Source: Acidobacteriota bacterium
Lineage (GTDB): Bacteria; Acidobacteriota; Blastocatellia; Pyrinomonadales; Pyrinomonadaceae
Direction of reading: 5' to 3'
Assembly: GCA_024640445.1 (NCBI GenBank)
Contig: JAHEEZ010000015.1
Coordinates: 1,856 to 25,378 of the forward strand
DNA length: 23,523 bases
Each line of letters starts with the position of its first letter. Positions within the stretch are counted from its first letter, which is position 1. The position numbers and the translations under genes were made by a program. Shown piece by piece: positions 1 through 7,460 of the stretch. The notes beneath the pieces are model-generated. The model did no database searches. It was not told the DNA's origin and worked only from the letters and a program-made list of their open reading frames with translations.

Positions 1-1115
1 TAGATTTCCGGATCCGGATTGGCCATAGCGAAGACTATCGGGTCTTTCGCCATTGTTTGAAGATCTTTTGAGGTCAGGATACCCGGGACCGAAAGTCCGA
101 AAAATACATCGGCGCCTTTTATCATCTCGTGGATCGAGCCCTTTTCTTTGTCCGGGTTCGTATGACGTGCGTACCAGTCCTTGACCCAGTTCATGTTTTC
201 GGTGCGTCCCTTATAGATGGAACCGCTCGTGTCGCAGCCGATAACGTTCTGGACGCCCGCTGCCATAATGATCTTGGTGCAGGCGACCCCCGCTGCTCCG
301 ATCCCGTTCACAACGACCTTGACGTCCTCCATCTTCTTGCCGACGATCTTTAGCGAATTGATCAGTGCCGCGAGAACGACAACCGCGGTGCCGTGCTGGT
401 CGTCGTGGAACACGGGAATGTCAAGTTCTTCCTTCAGCCTTTCCTCTATCTCGAAACACCTTGGAGCAGAGATGTCTTCCAGATTAATGCCGCCGAATGC
501 GATCGCTATGTTCTTGACCGTCTGAACGATCTCGTGGGGATCCCTCGTATCAAGGCATATCGGAAATGCGTCCACGCCGCCGAACTCTTTGAAGAGCTGG
601 CATTTACCCTCCATTACCGGCATCGCCGCCGCCGCGCCCAGATTTCCAAGCCCAAGTACCGCGGAGCCGTCGGACACGACCGCGACCGTGTTCTTCTTGA
701 TCGTAAGCGTAAATACCTTTTCCGGGTCGTTGTGGATCGCTTCGCAGACCCGCGCCACGCCAGGAGTGTACGCCATCGAGAGGTCGGCTCGATTGTTGAG
801 CGGGATCTTTGAGACGGTCTCGATCTTCCCGCCAATGTGCATCAAAAATGTTCGGTCGGACGCCTGGACGATCTGCACACCGTCGATCTGTCTTACCTCG
901 TTGATGATCTGTCGGTTATGTACCTCAGAAGAGGCGTTGACGGTGATATCACGGACTATCGAGTCTTTTGCGACCCTGACGATATCGATCGCTCCGATAT
1001 CGCCTCCGGCCTTTCCTATCGTCGTTGTGATCTCGCCGAGCTTACCCGGAATATTCCTTATTTCGACGCGGAGCGTGAAACTGAAACTGGCACTGGGAGC
1101 ATGTTTCTCTGACAC
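1..1115 (-). CDS. ACT-domain malic enzyme (oxaloacetate-decorboxylating malate dehydrogenase), 3' end outside window
   Basis: Malic enzyme converts malate to pyruvate and CO2 with reduction of NAD(P), in the cytoplasm. The 371 visible residues read through from a GTG start at 1115, which has a GGAAGGAA ribosome site just upstream. Residues about 13-90 look like an ACT regulatory domain (IPGKLGEITTTIGKAGGDIG), a small-molecule sensor. The catalytic part follows: AYTPGVA (catalytic Tyr about 116), VVSDGSAVLGLGNLG (147-160), EGKCQLFKEFG with the likely catalytic Lys 171, metal-site FHDDQHGTA (236-244), and the Rossmann loop NGIGAAGVA (270-278). The reading frame is still open at ANPDPEI at the left edge, so the rest of the C-terminal NAD(P) domain is outside. 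Family membership is clear; cofactor choice cannot be read. It lies 90 nt downstream of the lexA-like gene on the same strand and may be co-transcribed with it. Confidence 0.93.
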   Translation of the reverse strand, partial: MSEKHAPSASFSFTLRVEIRNIPGKLGEITTTIGKAGGDIGAIDIVRVAKDSIVRDITVNASSEVHNRQIINEVRQIDGVQIVQASDRTFLMHIGGKIETVSKIPLNNRADLSMAYTPGVARVCEAIHNDPEKVFTLTIKKNTVAVVSDGSAVLGLGNLGAAAAMPVMEGKCQLFKEFGGVDAFPICLDTRDPHEIVQTVKNIAIAFGGINLEDISAPRCFEIEERLKEELDIPVFHDDQHGTAVVVLAALINSLKIVGKKMEDVKVVVNGIGAAGVACTKIIMAAGVQNVIGCDTSGSIYKGRTENMNWVKDWYARHTNPDKEKGSIHEMIKGADVFFGLSVPGILTSKDLQTMAKDPIVFAMANPDPEI

Positions 1116-1143
1116 TATGTTATTCCTTCCCTTTCAATAATTT

Positions 1144-1172
1144 GCGCGCGGTCGGGCCTCGCCTCCGCGCGC
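1144..1172. other. GC-rich hairpin between lexA-like and malic enzyme genes
   Basis: GCGCGCGG at 1144-1151 pairs perfectly with CCGCGCGC at 1165-1172, leaving a 13-nt loop. In the direction of the flanking genes (minus) it is followed by AAATTATT, not a T-run, so it is a poor intrinsic terminator. It could act as a processing or partial attenuation element between the two genes. No function is proven. Confidence 0.4.
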
Positions 1173-1205
1173 TTTCTGATTCCCGATACCGATCAGGTGT
1201 TCAGT

Positions 1206-1820
1206 TCAGATCCTTCTGAGAAGGCCTCTGTACAGTCCGAGTATTCTCGCTTTGTCAGCCTGGACCCTGACCGATTCGTAATTGTCGTTCGAAGGCCTCA
1301 GTTCGATCGCCGATCCTTTCCTGTAATAGCTCCCAAGAACGAGCCGTTTGCCCTCGATCCTGACGGCTACCTTGTCGCCGTCCCTGGCAAACGACTTTCG
1401 CTCTATGATCGCGATGTCGCCTTCGAGAATATGGTCGCCTTCCATGGCGTTGTCCGGGACCACCATGCCGCGGACCTTTTTCGCCGAAAGGTACCCGAGC
1501 ATTGATCTCGGTATCAGCAAAGGCCCGTCTTGGGCTTCACGGCGCTTCCCACCATCCCCGTCCTCGATCCATTCGATCTCGCAGATGTGGTCGCCTGCCG
1601 GTTTGGAAGGGAAGACCTCAAGGCTGAATGACCCGGATTCCCGGATTCGCTTCAGAAGGCCCTTCCTTTCGAGTTCCGCAATGTGTCGCGCCACGCCGCC
1701 CTTTGAAGACAGGCCGCAATGGCTCGCGATCTGCCGGTACGATGGCTCGTAACCCTCGGATTCAACGAACCCGACGATGAAGTCGAGTATCTCCCGCTGC
1801 CGCCGGCTTCGCGTTTGCAT
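1206..1820 (-). CDS. LexA-like transcriptional repressor, predicted non-cleavable
   Basis: LexA represses DNA-repair (SOS) genes until RecA triggers its self-cleavage. This 204-residue protein has the normal LexA length and plan. An N-terminal winged helix (1-66, including EPSYRQIASHCGLSSKGGVARHI) is followed by a C-terminal S24 peptidase-like fold ending in ELRPSNDNYESV and ILGLYRGLLRRI. Aligned by eye to E. coli LexA, all self-cleavage residues are changed. The Ala-Gly cleavage site is Gln97-Asp98, nucleophile Ser119 (GDSM) is Ala125 in DNAM, and general base Lys156 is Gly163. It should fold and bind DNA but not cut itself, so it is probably a paralogue rather than the SOS switch. Its promoter abuts the start codon, giving a nearly leaderless mRNA. 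DNA-binding LexA-family membership is confident; its regulon is unknown. Confidence 0.88.
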   Translation of the reverse strand: MQTRSRRQREILDFIVGFVESEGYEPSYRQIASHCGLSSKGGVARHIAELERKGLLKRIRESGSFSLEVFPSKPAGDHICEIEWIEDGDGGKRREAQDGPLLIPRSMLGYLSAKKVRGMVVPDNAMEGDHILEGDIAIIERKSFARDGDKVAVRIEGKRLVLGSYYRKGSAIELRPSNDNYESVRVQADKARILGLYRGLLRRI

Positions 1821-1827
1821 ACGTGTG

Positions 1828-1857
1828 ATTCTAATGACCGCGTTTCTCGCAAGTCAA
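1828..1857 (-). promoter_or_regulatory. sigma70-type promoter of the lexA-like gene
   Basis: On the minus strand, TTGACT (1857-1852) is followed after 18 bp by TAGAAT (1833-1828). The expected transcription start is about 1821, one base before the ATG at 1820, so the mRNA would be essentially leaderless. Confidence 0.65.
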
Positions 1858-1935
1858 ATGGCGATAAAGCTAAGTGAAAGACAAAGAACCCTCGGTCAGC
1901 CGCAGCCGCCCGGAACTCTTTCAAATACAAAAAGA

Positions 1936-1965
1936 TTGACGTATTTCGACGCGAGTGGGTAGAAT
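1936..1965 (+). promoter_or_regulatory. sigma70-type promoter of pilT
   Basis: TTGACG (1936-1941), 18-bp spacer, TAGAAT (1960-1965). It would give a leader of roughly 70 nt before the pilT ATG at 2045. It is divergent from the lexA-like promoter about 80 bp away. Confidence 0.55.
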
Positions 1966-2044
1966 TGAAACAGTGCGGTTTTTCGCATTCCGATAATCAT
2001 TCCGGCTATACTCCCTCATCATTCCGTTTCGAGCGAGAAATTCT

Positions 2045-3199
2045 ATGTCCACGAGAATCGACGACCTTCTTCGAATGTCAATGAGTTTTGGAGCCTCCGA
2101 CCTGCATTTACGGGCTGGTTCCTATCCTGTGATACGTGTGAACGGCGAGCTGCGTCCCGTCTCCGGTGTCAACCGCCTGTCGCAGGAAGAGACTCTTGAA
2201 ATGGCTTTCTCGATGATGTCCAATCGTCAGAAAATGCATTTCAAAGAGCATTTTGAGGTGGACATAGGATACGGCGTATCCGGTCTTGGCCGATTTCGTG
2301 TCAACATTTTTCAGCAAAGAGGATCGATCGGGATCGTTGCCCGTGTGATCTCTGACAAGATAAAGAATTTCAGCGAACTTGGTCTTCCTCCCGTTTTGAG
2401 TTCGATCTCGGACGAGGGACGCGGACTTATTCTCGTTACGGGAACGACCGGCTCCGGTAAGTCGACAACGCTTGCAGCGATGGTCGACTACATAAACAAC
2501 ACGAGGAATTCACATATAGTCACGATCGAGGATCCGATCGAGTTCCTTCACAAGGACAACAAGTCTTATGTCACTCAGCGGGAGGTCGATGTCGATACCC
2601 GGAACTTTGCGGAAGCCCTGCGCGGCTCACTTCGCCAGGATCCGGATGTAATTCTGGTCGGCGAAATGCGAGACCTGGAGACGATCGAGACAGCCCTCGT
2701 GGCAGCGGAAACCGGTCATCTCGTTTTGTCGACATTACACACGCTGGATGCTACTGAGACTCTTACTCGTATCGTTTCCGCGTTTCCGCCTTACCAGCAA
2801 AAGTCGATCCGCATACAGATCGCGGGCCTCCTGAAGTCGGTCATTTCCCAAAGGTTGATGAAATCTTCAAAAGGGAATTCCCGTGTTCCGGCTGTCGAGG
2901 TCCTGGTTTCGACCCCGCTGATCCGCGACTGTATCCTTGCGGAAGAGAAGACCTCGCAGATTCGCGATGCCATCGCGGCGGGTACGTCACAGTACGGAAT
3001 GCAGACATTTGACCAGTCGTTGTTCTACCTCTATCAGTCCGAACTCATCACGCTCGACGAGGCGCTTCGAGGTTCGACGAATCCGGATGAATTCCGATTA
3101 AGGCTTGCCGGAATTCAGAACACGACGTCACAGGCCAAGGAAGAGATGGAAAAAGTAAGCGGTGTGATGAACGTTCGCGATATGATCGAACGCGAATAG
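2045..3199 (+). CDS. pilT: Type IV pilus retraction ATPase PilT
   Basis: PilT is the cytoplasmic hexameric motor that disassembles type IV pili for twitching motility. This 384-residue protein has the usual family length. An N-terminal PAS-like domain (FGASDLHLRAGSYPVIRVNGEL, about 15-36) precedes the RecA-like ATPase core. Walker A is GTTGSGKST (133-141). The Asp box is TIEDPIEFLH (160-169). Walker B with the PilT signature is LVGEMRDLETIETAL (204-218). The His box is GHLVLSTLHT (224-233). GEMRDLE favours PilT over the assembly ATPase PilB, as does the lack of a PilB-type N-terminal extension and zinc motif. No other pilus gene is in the window, so the rest of the machinery must lie elsewhere. 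It ends at a strong hairpin terminator shared with the convergent phzF-like gene. Confidence 0.94.
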   Translation: MSTRIDDLLRMSMSFGASDLHLRAGSYPVIRVNGELRPVSGVNRLSQEETLEMAFSMMSNRQKMHFKEHFEVDIGYGVSGLGRFRVNIFQQRGSIGIVARVISDKIKNFSELGLPPVLSSISDEGRGLILVTGTTGSGKSTTLAAMVDYINNTRNSHIVTIEDPIEFLHKDNKSYVTQREVDVDTRNFAEALRGSLRQDPDVILVGEMRDLETIETALVAAETGHLVLSTLHTLDATETLTRIVSAFPPYQQKSIRIQIAGLLKSVISQRLMKSSKGNSRVPAVEVLVSTPLIRDCILAEEKTSQIRDAIAAGTSQYGMQTFDQSLFYLYQSELITLDEALRGSTNPDEFRLRLAGIQNTTSQAKEEMEKVSGVMNVRDMIERE

Positions 3200-3221
3200 G
3201 TCCCACCGGCACTTTGAATAG

Positions 3222-3259
3222 AAATGACCCGCGAACATTGTTTTCGCGGGTCATTTTTT
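3222..3259. terminator. Bidirectional intrinsic terminator between pilT and the phzF-like gene
   Basis: A perfect 14-bp stem (3222-3235 with 3243-3256, core TGACCCGCGAA) has a 7-nt loop. The T-run begins inside the stem and continues to 3259. Read on the other strand it is followed by a short T-rich stretch, so it can serve both convergent genes. Confidence 0.85.
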
Positions 3260-3281
3260 GTACTTCGGTGTTGAAACGGCA

Positions 3282-4196
3282 CTAGTCTAAAAATATTTCG
3301 CCGTTTGCGACTACGACAGATCGCCCGCCAACCATCACCTTTTCAACCGCGCCCTCCGCGCCCGCAACGGAAGCGTTGATCCTGCTCGGGCGGCCCATGA
3401 AATCGCCTTGTTCGATAACGAGATCACTTTCGTCGATGGCTCCGAAATGTGTGAGATAACCGGCAAGCGAACCGGCGGCGCTCCCGGTCGCGGGATCTTC
3501 AGGGATGCCGTCTGCGGGAGCGAAAAAGCGCGCGTGCACCGCGGAACCATCTTCTATCGTATCGAAAGAGAACACGTAGCATCCGACCGCTCCGTACTGG
3601 AGGTAAATCTCACTTAGTACCCTGGGGTCCACTTCGATCCGGCTAAGCGCTGTCAGCGAAACAGCAGGCACATCGAGTGCTCGAATGCCGGTCGAGACGA
3701 CCGCGACAGGCAGCGAATCCGACACCGCCAGCTCATCGCGCTCAAGTCCCAGGCTTTCTGCAAGCCTGCTCAGATCATCCTCGTTGATTATCGTCGCCGA
3801 AGCTTCAAACTCGCCCTGGGTCATAGTAACGAGGTCGGGTTCCGAGTTCTTGAAGTCGATGTCCACCTCAAGAACGCCGAGATTGAGTTCCTGTGCGATC
3901 GTGATTCGCCCGGAATCCGGACGAGGAGTGACGCCGAGGCGTGCCAGAAGATTCCAGGTGCCGACGACCGGATGGCCTGCCAGAGGGAGCTCTTGCTTTG
4001 GAGTAAATATCCTGAGCTTTTTCAACGCCTTATCGGAAGGCAGCACAAAAACCGTTTCTGAGAGGTTCATCTCCTTTGCGATCGCCTGCATTTCGTGGTC
4101 GCTGATACCTTCGCCGTCAGGAAACACGGCAAGCGGGTTGCCGGCGAACCTGTCGGATGTGAAGACGTCCAGCTGATAGAATTCGTGTTTTCTCAT
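3282..4196 (-). CDS. PhzF family isomerase/epimerase
   Basis: PhzF-fold proteins are cytoplasmic isomerases related to diaminopimelate epimerase; most members have no known substrate. The 304 residues match the family length. The N-terminus YQLDVFTSDRFAGNPLAVF is the family hallmark. The catalytic Glu is Glu47 in MNLSETVFV. LPLAGHPVVGT (70-80) and the C-terminal DPATGSAAGSLAGYL are the two glycine-rich substrate loops. No phenazine genes are nearby, so phenazine synthesis should not be inferred. It is a single gene with its own promoter and only a weak ribosome site. It converges on pilT. Confidence 0.92.
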   Translation of the reverse strand: MRKHEFYQLDVFTSDRFAGNPLAVFPDGEGISDHEMQAIAKEMNLSETVFVLPSDKALKKLRIFTPKQELPLAGHPVVGTWNLLARLGVTPRPDSGRITIAQELNLGVLEVDIDFKNSEPDLVTMTQGEFEASATIINEDDLSRLAESLGLERDELAVSDSLPVAVVSTGIRALDVPAVSLTALSRIEVDPRVLSEIYLQYGAVGCYVFSFDTIEDGSAVHARFFAPADGIPEDPATGSAAGSLAGYLTHFGAIDESDLVIEQGDFMGRPSRINASVAGAEGAVEKVMVGGRSVVVANGEIFLD

Positions 4197-4244
4197 CGCT
4201 CAATTCCGACCGTAGCAACAGATCTCACGGCCTTTCACGCCGGT

Positions 4245-4273
4245 ATGATATTTATCCGCCCAAACGCAGTCAA
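4245..4273 (-). promoter_or_regulatory. sigma70-type promoter of the phzF-like gene
   Basis: On the minus strand, TTGACT (4273-4268), 17-bp spacer, TATCAT (4250-4245). The predicted start near 4238 leaves a leader of about 42 nt before the ATG at 4196. Confidence 0.65.
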
Positions 4274-4361
4274 CTCCACAAGATCAGGATCGATCCTGTG
4301 TCCGGCCCTCCCAAAGATCCGCCTGCCGGACGGGGCGCGGCTATGGCAGTGGAAGTGAGAA

Positions 4362-4399
4362 CCGGCGAACCCGCCGCGCCGGGTTCGCGCCGGCCTTTT
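4362..4399 (+). other. GC-rich hairpin followed by a short T-run, not linked to any gene
   Basis: CCGGCGAACCC (4362-4372) pairs with GGGTTCGCGCCGG (4381-4393) apart from a 2-nt bulge, followed by CCTTTTCC. It looks like a terminator for plus-strand transcription, yet no plus-strand gene precedes it. It may insulate rpsA from antisense transcripts of the phzF region or end a small RNA. Confidence 0.4.
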
Positions 4400-4712
4400 C
4401 CCGGAGGGGTGTTTCGTATCTATTATCTTGACATCAAAGCACTTCGCCTGTAACTTTTAGTTTTACCCGAACATGTGCGATGTGGCGTGACTCAGTACTA
4501 CCGTGAGTGAATCAATGTTTATTGGCGATTGAAACTCTCATATCTGGTTTATAGACAGACACTTATCACAAAACATCCGGTGCTTAGGTAAAATTAGCTA
4601 TCCTGCGGGCTGATTTTTTTTGTCGGAAAAAAGGTCCTTTGCAGGGTCGTTCTGAAGAGATCTAAAGCCAGGTGTAGCAACAATAAAACTAAGGAAGTCA
4701 ACTCAAACCTAA
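4400..4712 (+). promoter_or_regulatory. AT-rich promoter and long leader region of rpsA
   Basis: About 310 bp without a gene, more AT-rich than its surroundings. A TTGACA box at 4428-4433 is followed 17 bp later by the weak -10 TAACTT (4451-4456). A second candidate -10, TAAAAT (4589-4594), lacks a good -35. The downstream part holds a stem-loop (listed separately). The only Shine-Dalgarno-like stretch, AAGGAAG at 4691-4697, is about 15 nt from the ATG, further than usual. Autogenous control of S1 through an unusual ribosome site is known for E. coli rpsA; applying it here is inference. Confidence 0.4.
4602..4645 (+). promoter_or_regulatory. Stem-loop in the rpsA leader
   Basis: The inner stem pairs GATTTTTTTT (4612-4621) with AAAAAAGGTC (4627-4636) across the loop GTCGG, using two G-U pairs. 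An outer stem pairs CCTGC (4602-4606) with GCAGG (4641-4645). The U-rich strand is followed by its own complement, so this looks like an RNA structure rather than a simple terminator. It ends about 67 nt before the rpsA start. Confidence 0.4.
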
Positions 4713-7091
4713 ATGTCAAACGAAGTTATCAACGACGCCGAAAATCAGTCAGAAATGCCTGAGTCGGCAATGGACCAAAACAACGAAAACAACGCGGCTG
4801 AAAAGGCCGAAACGGAATCTCCTGCAATTGCGGAGGTTCAAAACCAGGAATCAGCTATCGAGGCAGATCTCGAATCCGATGCGTCCGGCGAATCACAGCA
4901 GGGCGGAGAGATGGATTTTGGAGCCATTCTCGAGCAGTTCGAACAGGATCAGGTGACCTACAGCACCGGCGAACTTGTGAAAGGCAAGGTGGTCGGAATT
5001 TCCGAACACGGCGCGCTTGTCGATTTTGGCTACAAGTCAGAAGGGCTTGTATCACTTGAAGAGTTCACAAGCGAAGATGGTGTGGTAGGCATCAAGATGG
5101 GCGACGAGGTCGAGGTCGTTATCCGGACGATGGGTTCCGGTGATGCCCCCCCGAGTCTTTCGCGCTTTGACGCGCAGCGCCGCAAGTCCTGGAATGAGAT
5201 CGAGAACGCTTACGATGCAGATGCAACGGTTGTTGGAACGGTCACAGCAAAGACAAAAGGCGGTCTGAAAGTTGACGTTGAAGGTGTTGAAGCCTTCCTT
5301 CCCGGTTCGCAGGTCGATTCACGTCCGGTAAGGAATCTGGACAGCTACATTGGCGAGCAGATCGAAGCAAAGGTTATCAAGTTCAGCCGAAAGCGGAGCA
5401 ATATAGTGATCTCCAGGAAGGTGATCACGGATCAGGCGCTCAACAAGGAAAAGGAAGCCACGCTGAAGCGCATTGAGGAAGGATTCATTGAAGACGGGAT
5501 CGTCAAGAACCTTACGGATTATGGTGCGTTCATAGACATCGGCGGCATCGATGGGCTGCTTCACGTGACGGATATGTCATGGGGCCGCTTGCACAACCCC
5601 GGCGAGATGTTCAAGGTCGGCGATAGCGTGCAGGTGAAGATCCTCAAGCTGGACCGGGAAAAAGAAAAAGTATCACTTGGATACAAACAGCTATTCCCTG
5701 ATCCGTGGGCGACCGTGAGTGAACTTTACCCTGTCAGTACTGTGCAGAACGGCAAGGTTTCGAGTATTACCGAGTATGGCGCTTTCGTTGAGTTAGAGCC
5801 GGGCGTAGAGGGACTTGTACACGTTTCTGAGATGTCCTGGTCGAAAAGGCTCAAGCATCCCAAGCATGTCGTCAAGAAGGGCGACGAAGTGGAAGTGCAG
5901 ATTCTCGGGATCGACCCGGATGAACGCAGGATCAGCCTGGGCATGAAACAACTCCAGGATAATCCCTGGGATTCGATCGGCGAACGATATTCGGTCGGCT
6001 CGAAAATTCACGGAAAGGTTCGCAACCTTACAGATTTCGGCGCTTTTGTCGAGGTTGAAGAAGGTATCGACGGCCTCGTACACGTATCCGACATTTCCTG
6101 GTCGAAGAAGATCAAGCATCCCAAAGATGTTCTCAGCAAAGGTCAGGAAGTAGATGCGGTGATCACCAATATCGATACCGCGGGACACAGGCTTTCACTT
6201 TCGATCAAGGAACTTACCCCGAGTGCGTGGGAGCAGTTTACGAACGAACACAAAGCCGGCGATGTCGTGAAAGGAACGATTTCCAGGTTTGCGAGTTTCG
6301 GCGTCTTTGTCGAGCTGGCGGCAGATCTGGAAGGTCTTTGCCACATTTCGGAACTGTCCGACGATCGCATTGAAAATGCGGAAGACCAGTTTGCAGTTGG
6401 CCAGGAACTTGATTTCAAGATCCTCAGGATCGAACACGATGTCGAAAAGATCGGGCTTTCACACAGAGCGGTTGGCAAGGCAGATGAACCCGGCATGGAC
6501 ACCAGGTCCTACACAAGCCAGGCAAAAGGCGGAATGGCATCGCTTGGCGAACTTGCGAATTTGAGGTTCGGAGGTTCGGAGGCCGCTCCTGAGGAAGAAT
6601 CGGAAGAAGCCAAGAAAGAGGCCAAGAAAGAGGCGAAAGCCAAGGCCAAGGCCGAAAAGAAAGCGGCAGCCGCCGAGGCCAAAGGCGATTCGGAAGAGGC
6701 TCCCGCTGAAGAAGTTAAGGCTGAAGAGGCAGAGGAGGCTCCCGCTGAAGAGGTGAAAGCTGAAGAGGCAGAGGCTCCCGCTGAAGAAGCTAAGGCTGAA
6801 GAGGCAGAGGCTCCCCCCGCTGAAGAAGCTAAGGCTGAAGAGCCAGAGGCTCCCGCTGAAGAAGCTAAGGCTGAAGAGGCAGAGGCTCCCGCTGAAGAAG
6901 CTAAGGCTGAAGAGTCAGAGGCTCCCGCTGAAGAAGCTAAGGCCGAAGAAGAGTCAAAAGCGGATGAAGCACCGGCCGCCGAAGCAGACGCAGAGGCGAC
7001 CTCTGATGAGCAGCCTGCTGTGGAAGCGCCTTCTGAAGAAGAAGAGCCCGCAAAGGCTGCCAAGAAGACGAAAAAGAACGCCAAAAGCTAG
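4713..7091 (+). CDS. rpsA: 30S ribosomal protein S1, six S1 domains with a repetitive acidic C-terminal tail
   Basis: S1 binds mRNA on the 30S subunit and helps start translation. The 792 residues are longer than the E. coli protein (557). An acidic disordered N-terminal stretch (1-80) precedes six OB-fold S1 domains, starting near residues 86 (GELVKGKVVGISEHGALVDFG), 170, 259 (DGIVKNLTDYGAFIDIGGIDG), 345, 431 (IHGKVRNLTDFGAFVEVEEG) and 518 (VKGTISRFASFGVFVELAADLEG). Domains 3-5 are the most conserved, with GLVHVSEMSW-type motifs. After about residue 622 there is a low-complexity tail of Glu, Ala, Lys and Pro. It includes seven near-identical 12-13-residue repeats and ends in a basic AKKTKKNAKS patch. 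The following HU/IHF gene is 37 nt downstream, as in the rpsA-ihfB pair of proteobacteria. The start has a poorly spaced ribosome site. Confidence 0.95.
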   Translation: MSNEVINDAENQSEMPESAMDQNNENNAAEKAETESPAIAEVQNQESAIEADLESDASGESQQGGEMDFGAILEQFEQDQVTYSTGELVKGKVVGISEHGALVDFGYKSEGLVSLEEFTSEDGVVGIKMGDEVEVVIRTMGSGDAPPSLSRFDAQRRKSWNEIENAYDADATVVGTVTAKTKGGLKVDVEGVEAFLPGSQVDSRPVRNLDSYIGEQIEAKVIKFSRKRSNIVISRKVITDQALNKEKEATLKRIEEGFIEDGIVKNLTDYGAFIDIGGIDGLLHVTDMSWGRLHNPGEMFKVGDSVQVKILKLDREKEKVSLGYKQLFPDPWATVSELYPVSTVQNGKVSSITEYGAFVELEPGVEGLVHVSEMSWSKRLKHPKHVVKKGDEVEVQILGIDPDERRISLGMKQLQDNPWDSIGERYSVGSKIHGKVRNLTDFGAFVEVEEGIDGLVHVSDISWSKKIKHPKDVLSKGQEVDAVITNIDTAGHRLSLSIKELTPSAWEQFTNEHKAGDVVKGTISRFASFGVFVELAADLEGLCHISELSDDRIENAEDQFAVGQELDFKILRIEHDVEKIGLSHRAVGKADEPGMDTRSYTSQAKGGMASLGELANLRFGGSEAAPEEESEEAKKEAKKEAKAKAKAEKKAAAAEAKGDSEEAPAEEVKAEEAEEAPAEEVKAEEAEAPAEEAKAEEAEAPPAEEAKAEEPEAPAEEAKAEEAEAPAEEAKAEESEAPAEEAKAEEESKADEAPAAEADAEATSDEQPAVEAPSEEEEPAKAAKKTKKNAKS
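6699..6957 (+). repeat. Tandem 36-bp coding repeat in the rpsA tail
   Basis: About seven copies of a unit encoding APAEEAKAEEAE, with small variations (V for A, P or S for A, and one extra Pro or Glu). All keep the reading frame. Neighbouring copies are nearly identical at DNA level, which points to recent expansion by slippage or recombination. The encoded segment is Ala/Glu/Lys/Pro-rich and should be disordered. Confidence 0.9.
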
Positions 7092-7128
7092 TTCGAATCT
7101 ATAACAAACGCTTTACTGAGGACAAAAG

Positions 7129-7404
7129 ATGACAAAAGCCGACCTAGTAGAGATCGTCGCCCGGGAAGCGGATATGACGAAGAAAGATGTTGAGCAACTT
7201 GTGGAGATCATCTTCGACAGCATCGTCAATACGCTTAACCATGGTGAGAAAATTGAACTGCGCGGATTTGGCAGTTTCCGTGTTCGGGAAAGGAATGCCC
7301 GGAAAGGACGTAATCCGAAAACAGGCGAACCTGTTGAGATCCCTGCGAAGCGGGTCGCATATTTCAAGCCTGGGAAGGACCTCAAAGACATAATCAACCA
7401 GTAG
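7129..7404 (+). CDS. HU/IHF-family nucleoid DNA-binding protein
   Basis: This is a small dimeric protein that bends DNA and packs the nucleoid. The 91 residues match the family exactly: an N-terminal helical part (MTKADLVEIVAREADMTKKD) and a beta-arm core with ELRGFGSFRVRERNARKGRNPKTGE (44-68), where GRNPKTGE is the family signature. It ends in FKPGKDLKDIINQ. A GAGGA ribosome site lies 6 nt before the ATG. The gene sits 37 nt after rpsA, the position occupied by ihfB in many proteobacteria, and the sequence is close to IHF-beta. HU and IHF cannot be separated by eye, so no symbol is given. It is probably co-transcribed with rpsA. Confidence 0.94.
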   Translation: MTKADLVEIVAREADMTKKDVEQLVEIIFDSIVNTLNHGEKIELRGFGSFRVRERNARKGRNPKTGEPVEIPAKRVAYFKPGKDLKDIINQ

Positions 7405-7460
7405 TTTTCGCTCTTGCGTCGGTCAGCTTCAAAGATGGTTGACCATGCGGGGACCGCTTT

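Noticed and set aside
129..1112. Several plus-strand open frames at the left end
   Set aside because: They all lie opposite the malic enzyme, which reads continuously with correct active-site motifs on the minus strand.
3282..4196. Phenazine biosynthesis locus
   Set aside because: Only a PhzF-fold protein is present, and most such proteins are unrelated to phenazines; no other phz gene is nearby.
4362..4393. tRNA or other structured RNA gene
   Set aside because: Only a single bulged hairpin is visible, with no cloverleaf, anticodon arm or acceptor stem.
6509..7084. Minus-strand Ser/Ala-rich open frame opposite the rpsA tail
   Set aside because: It is the mirror of the Glu/Ala repeat, with no ribosome site and no non-repetitive protein character.
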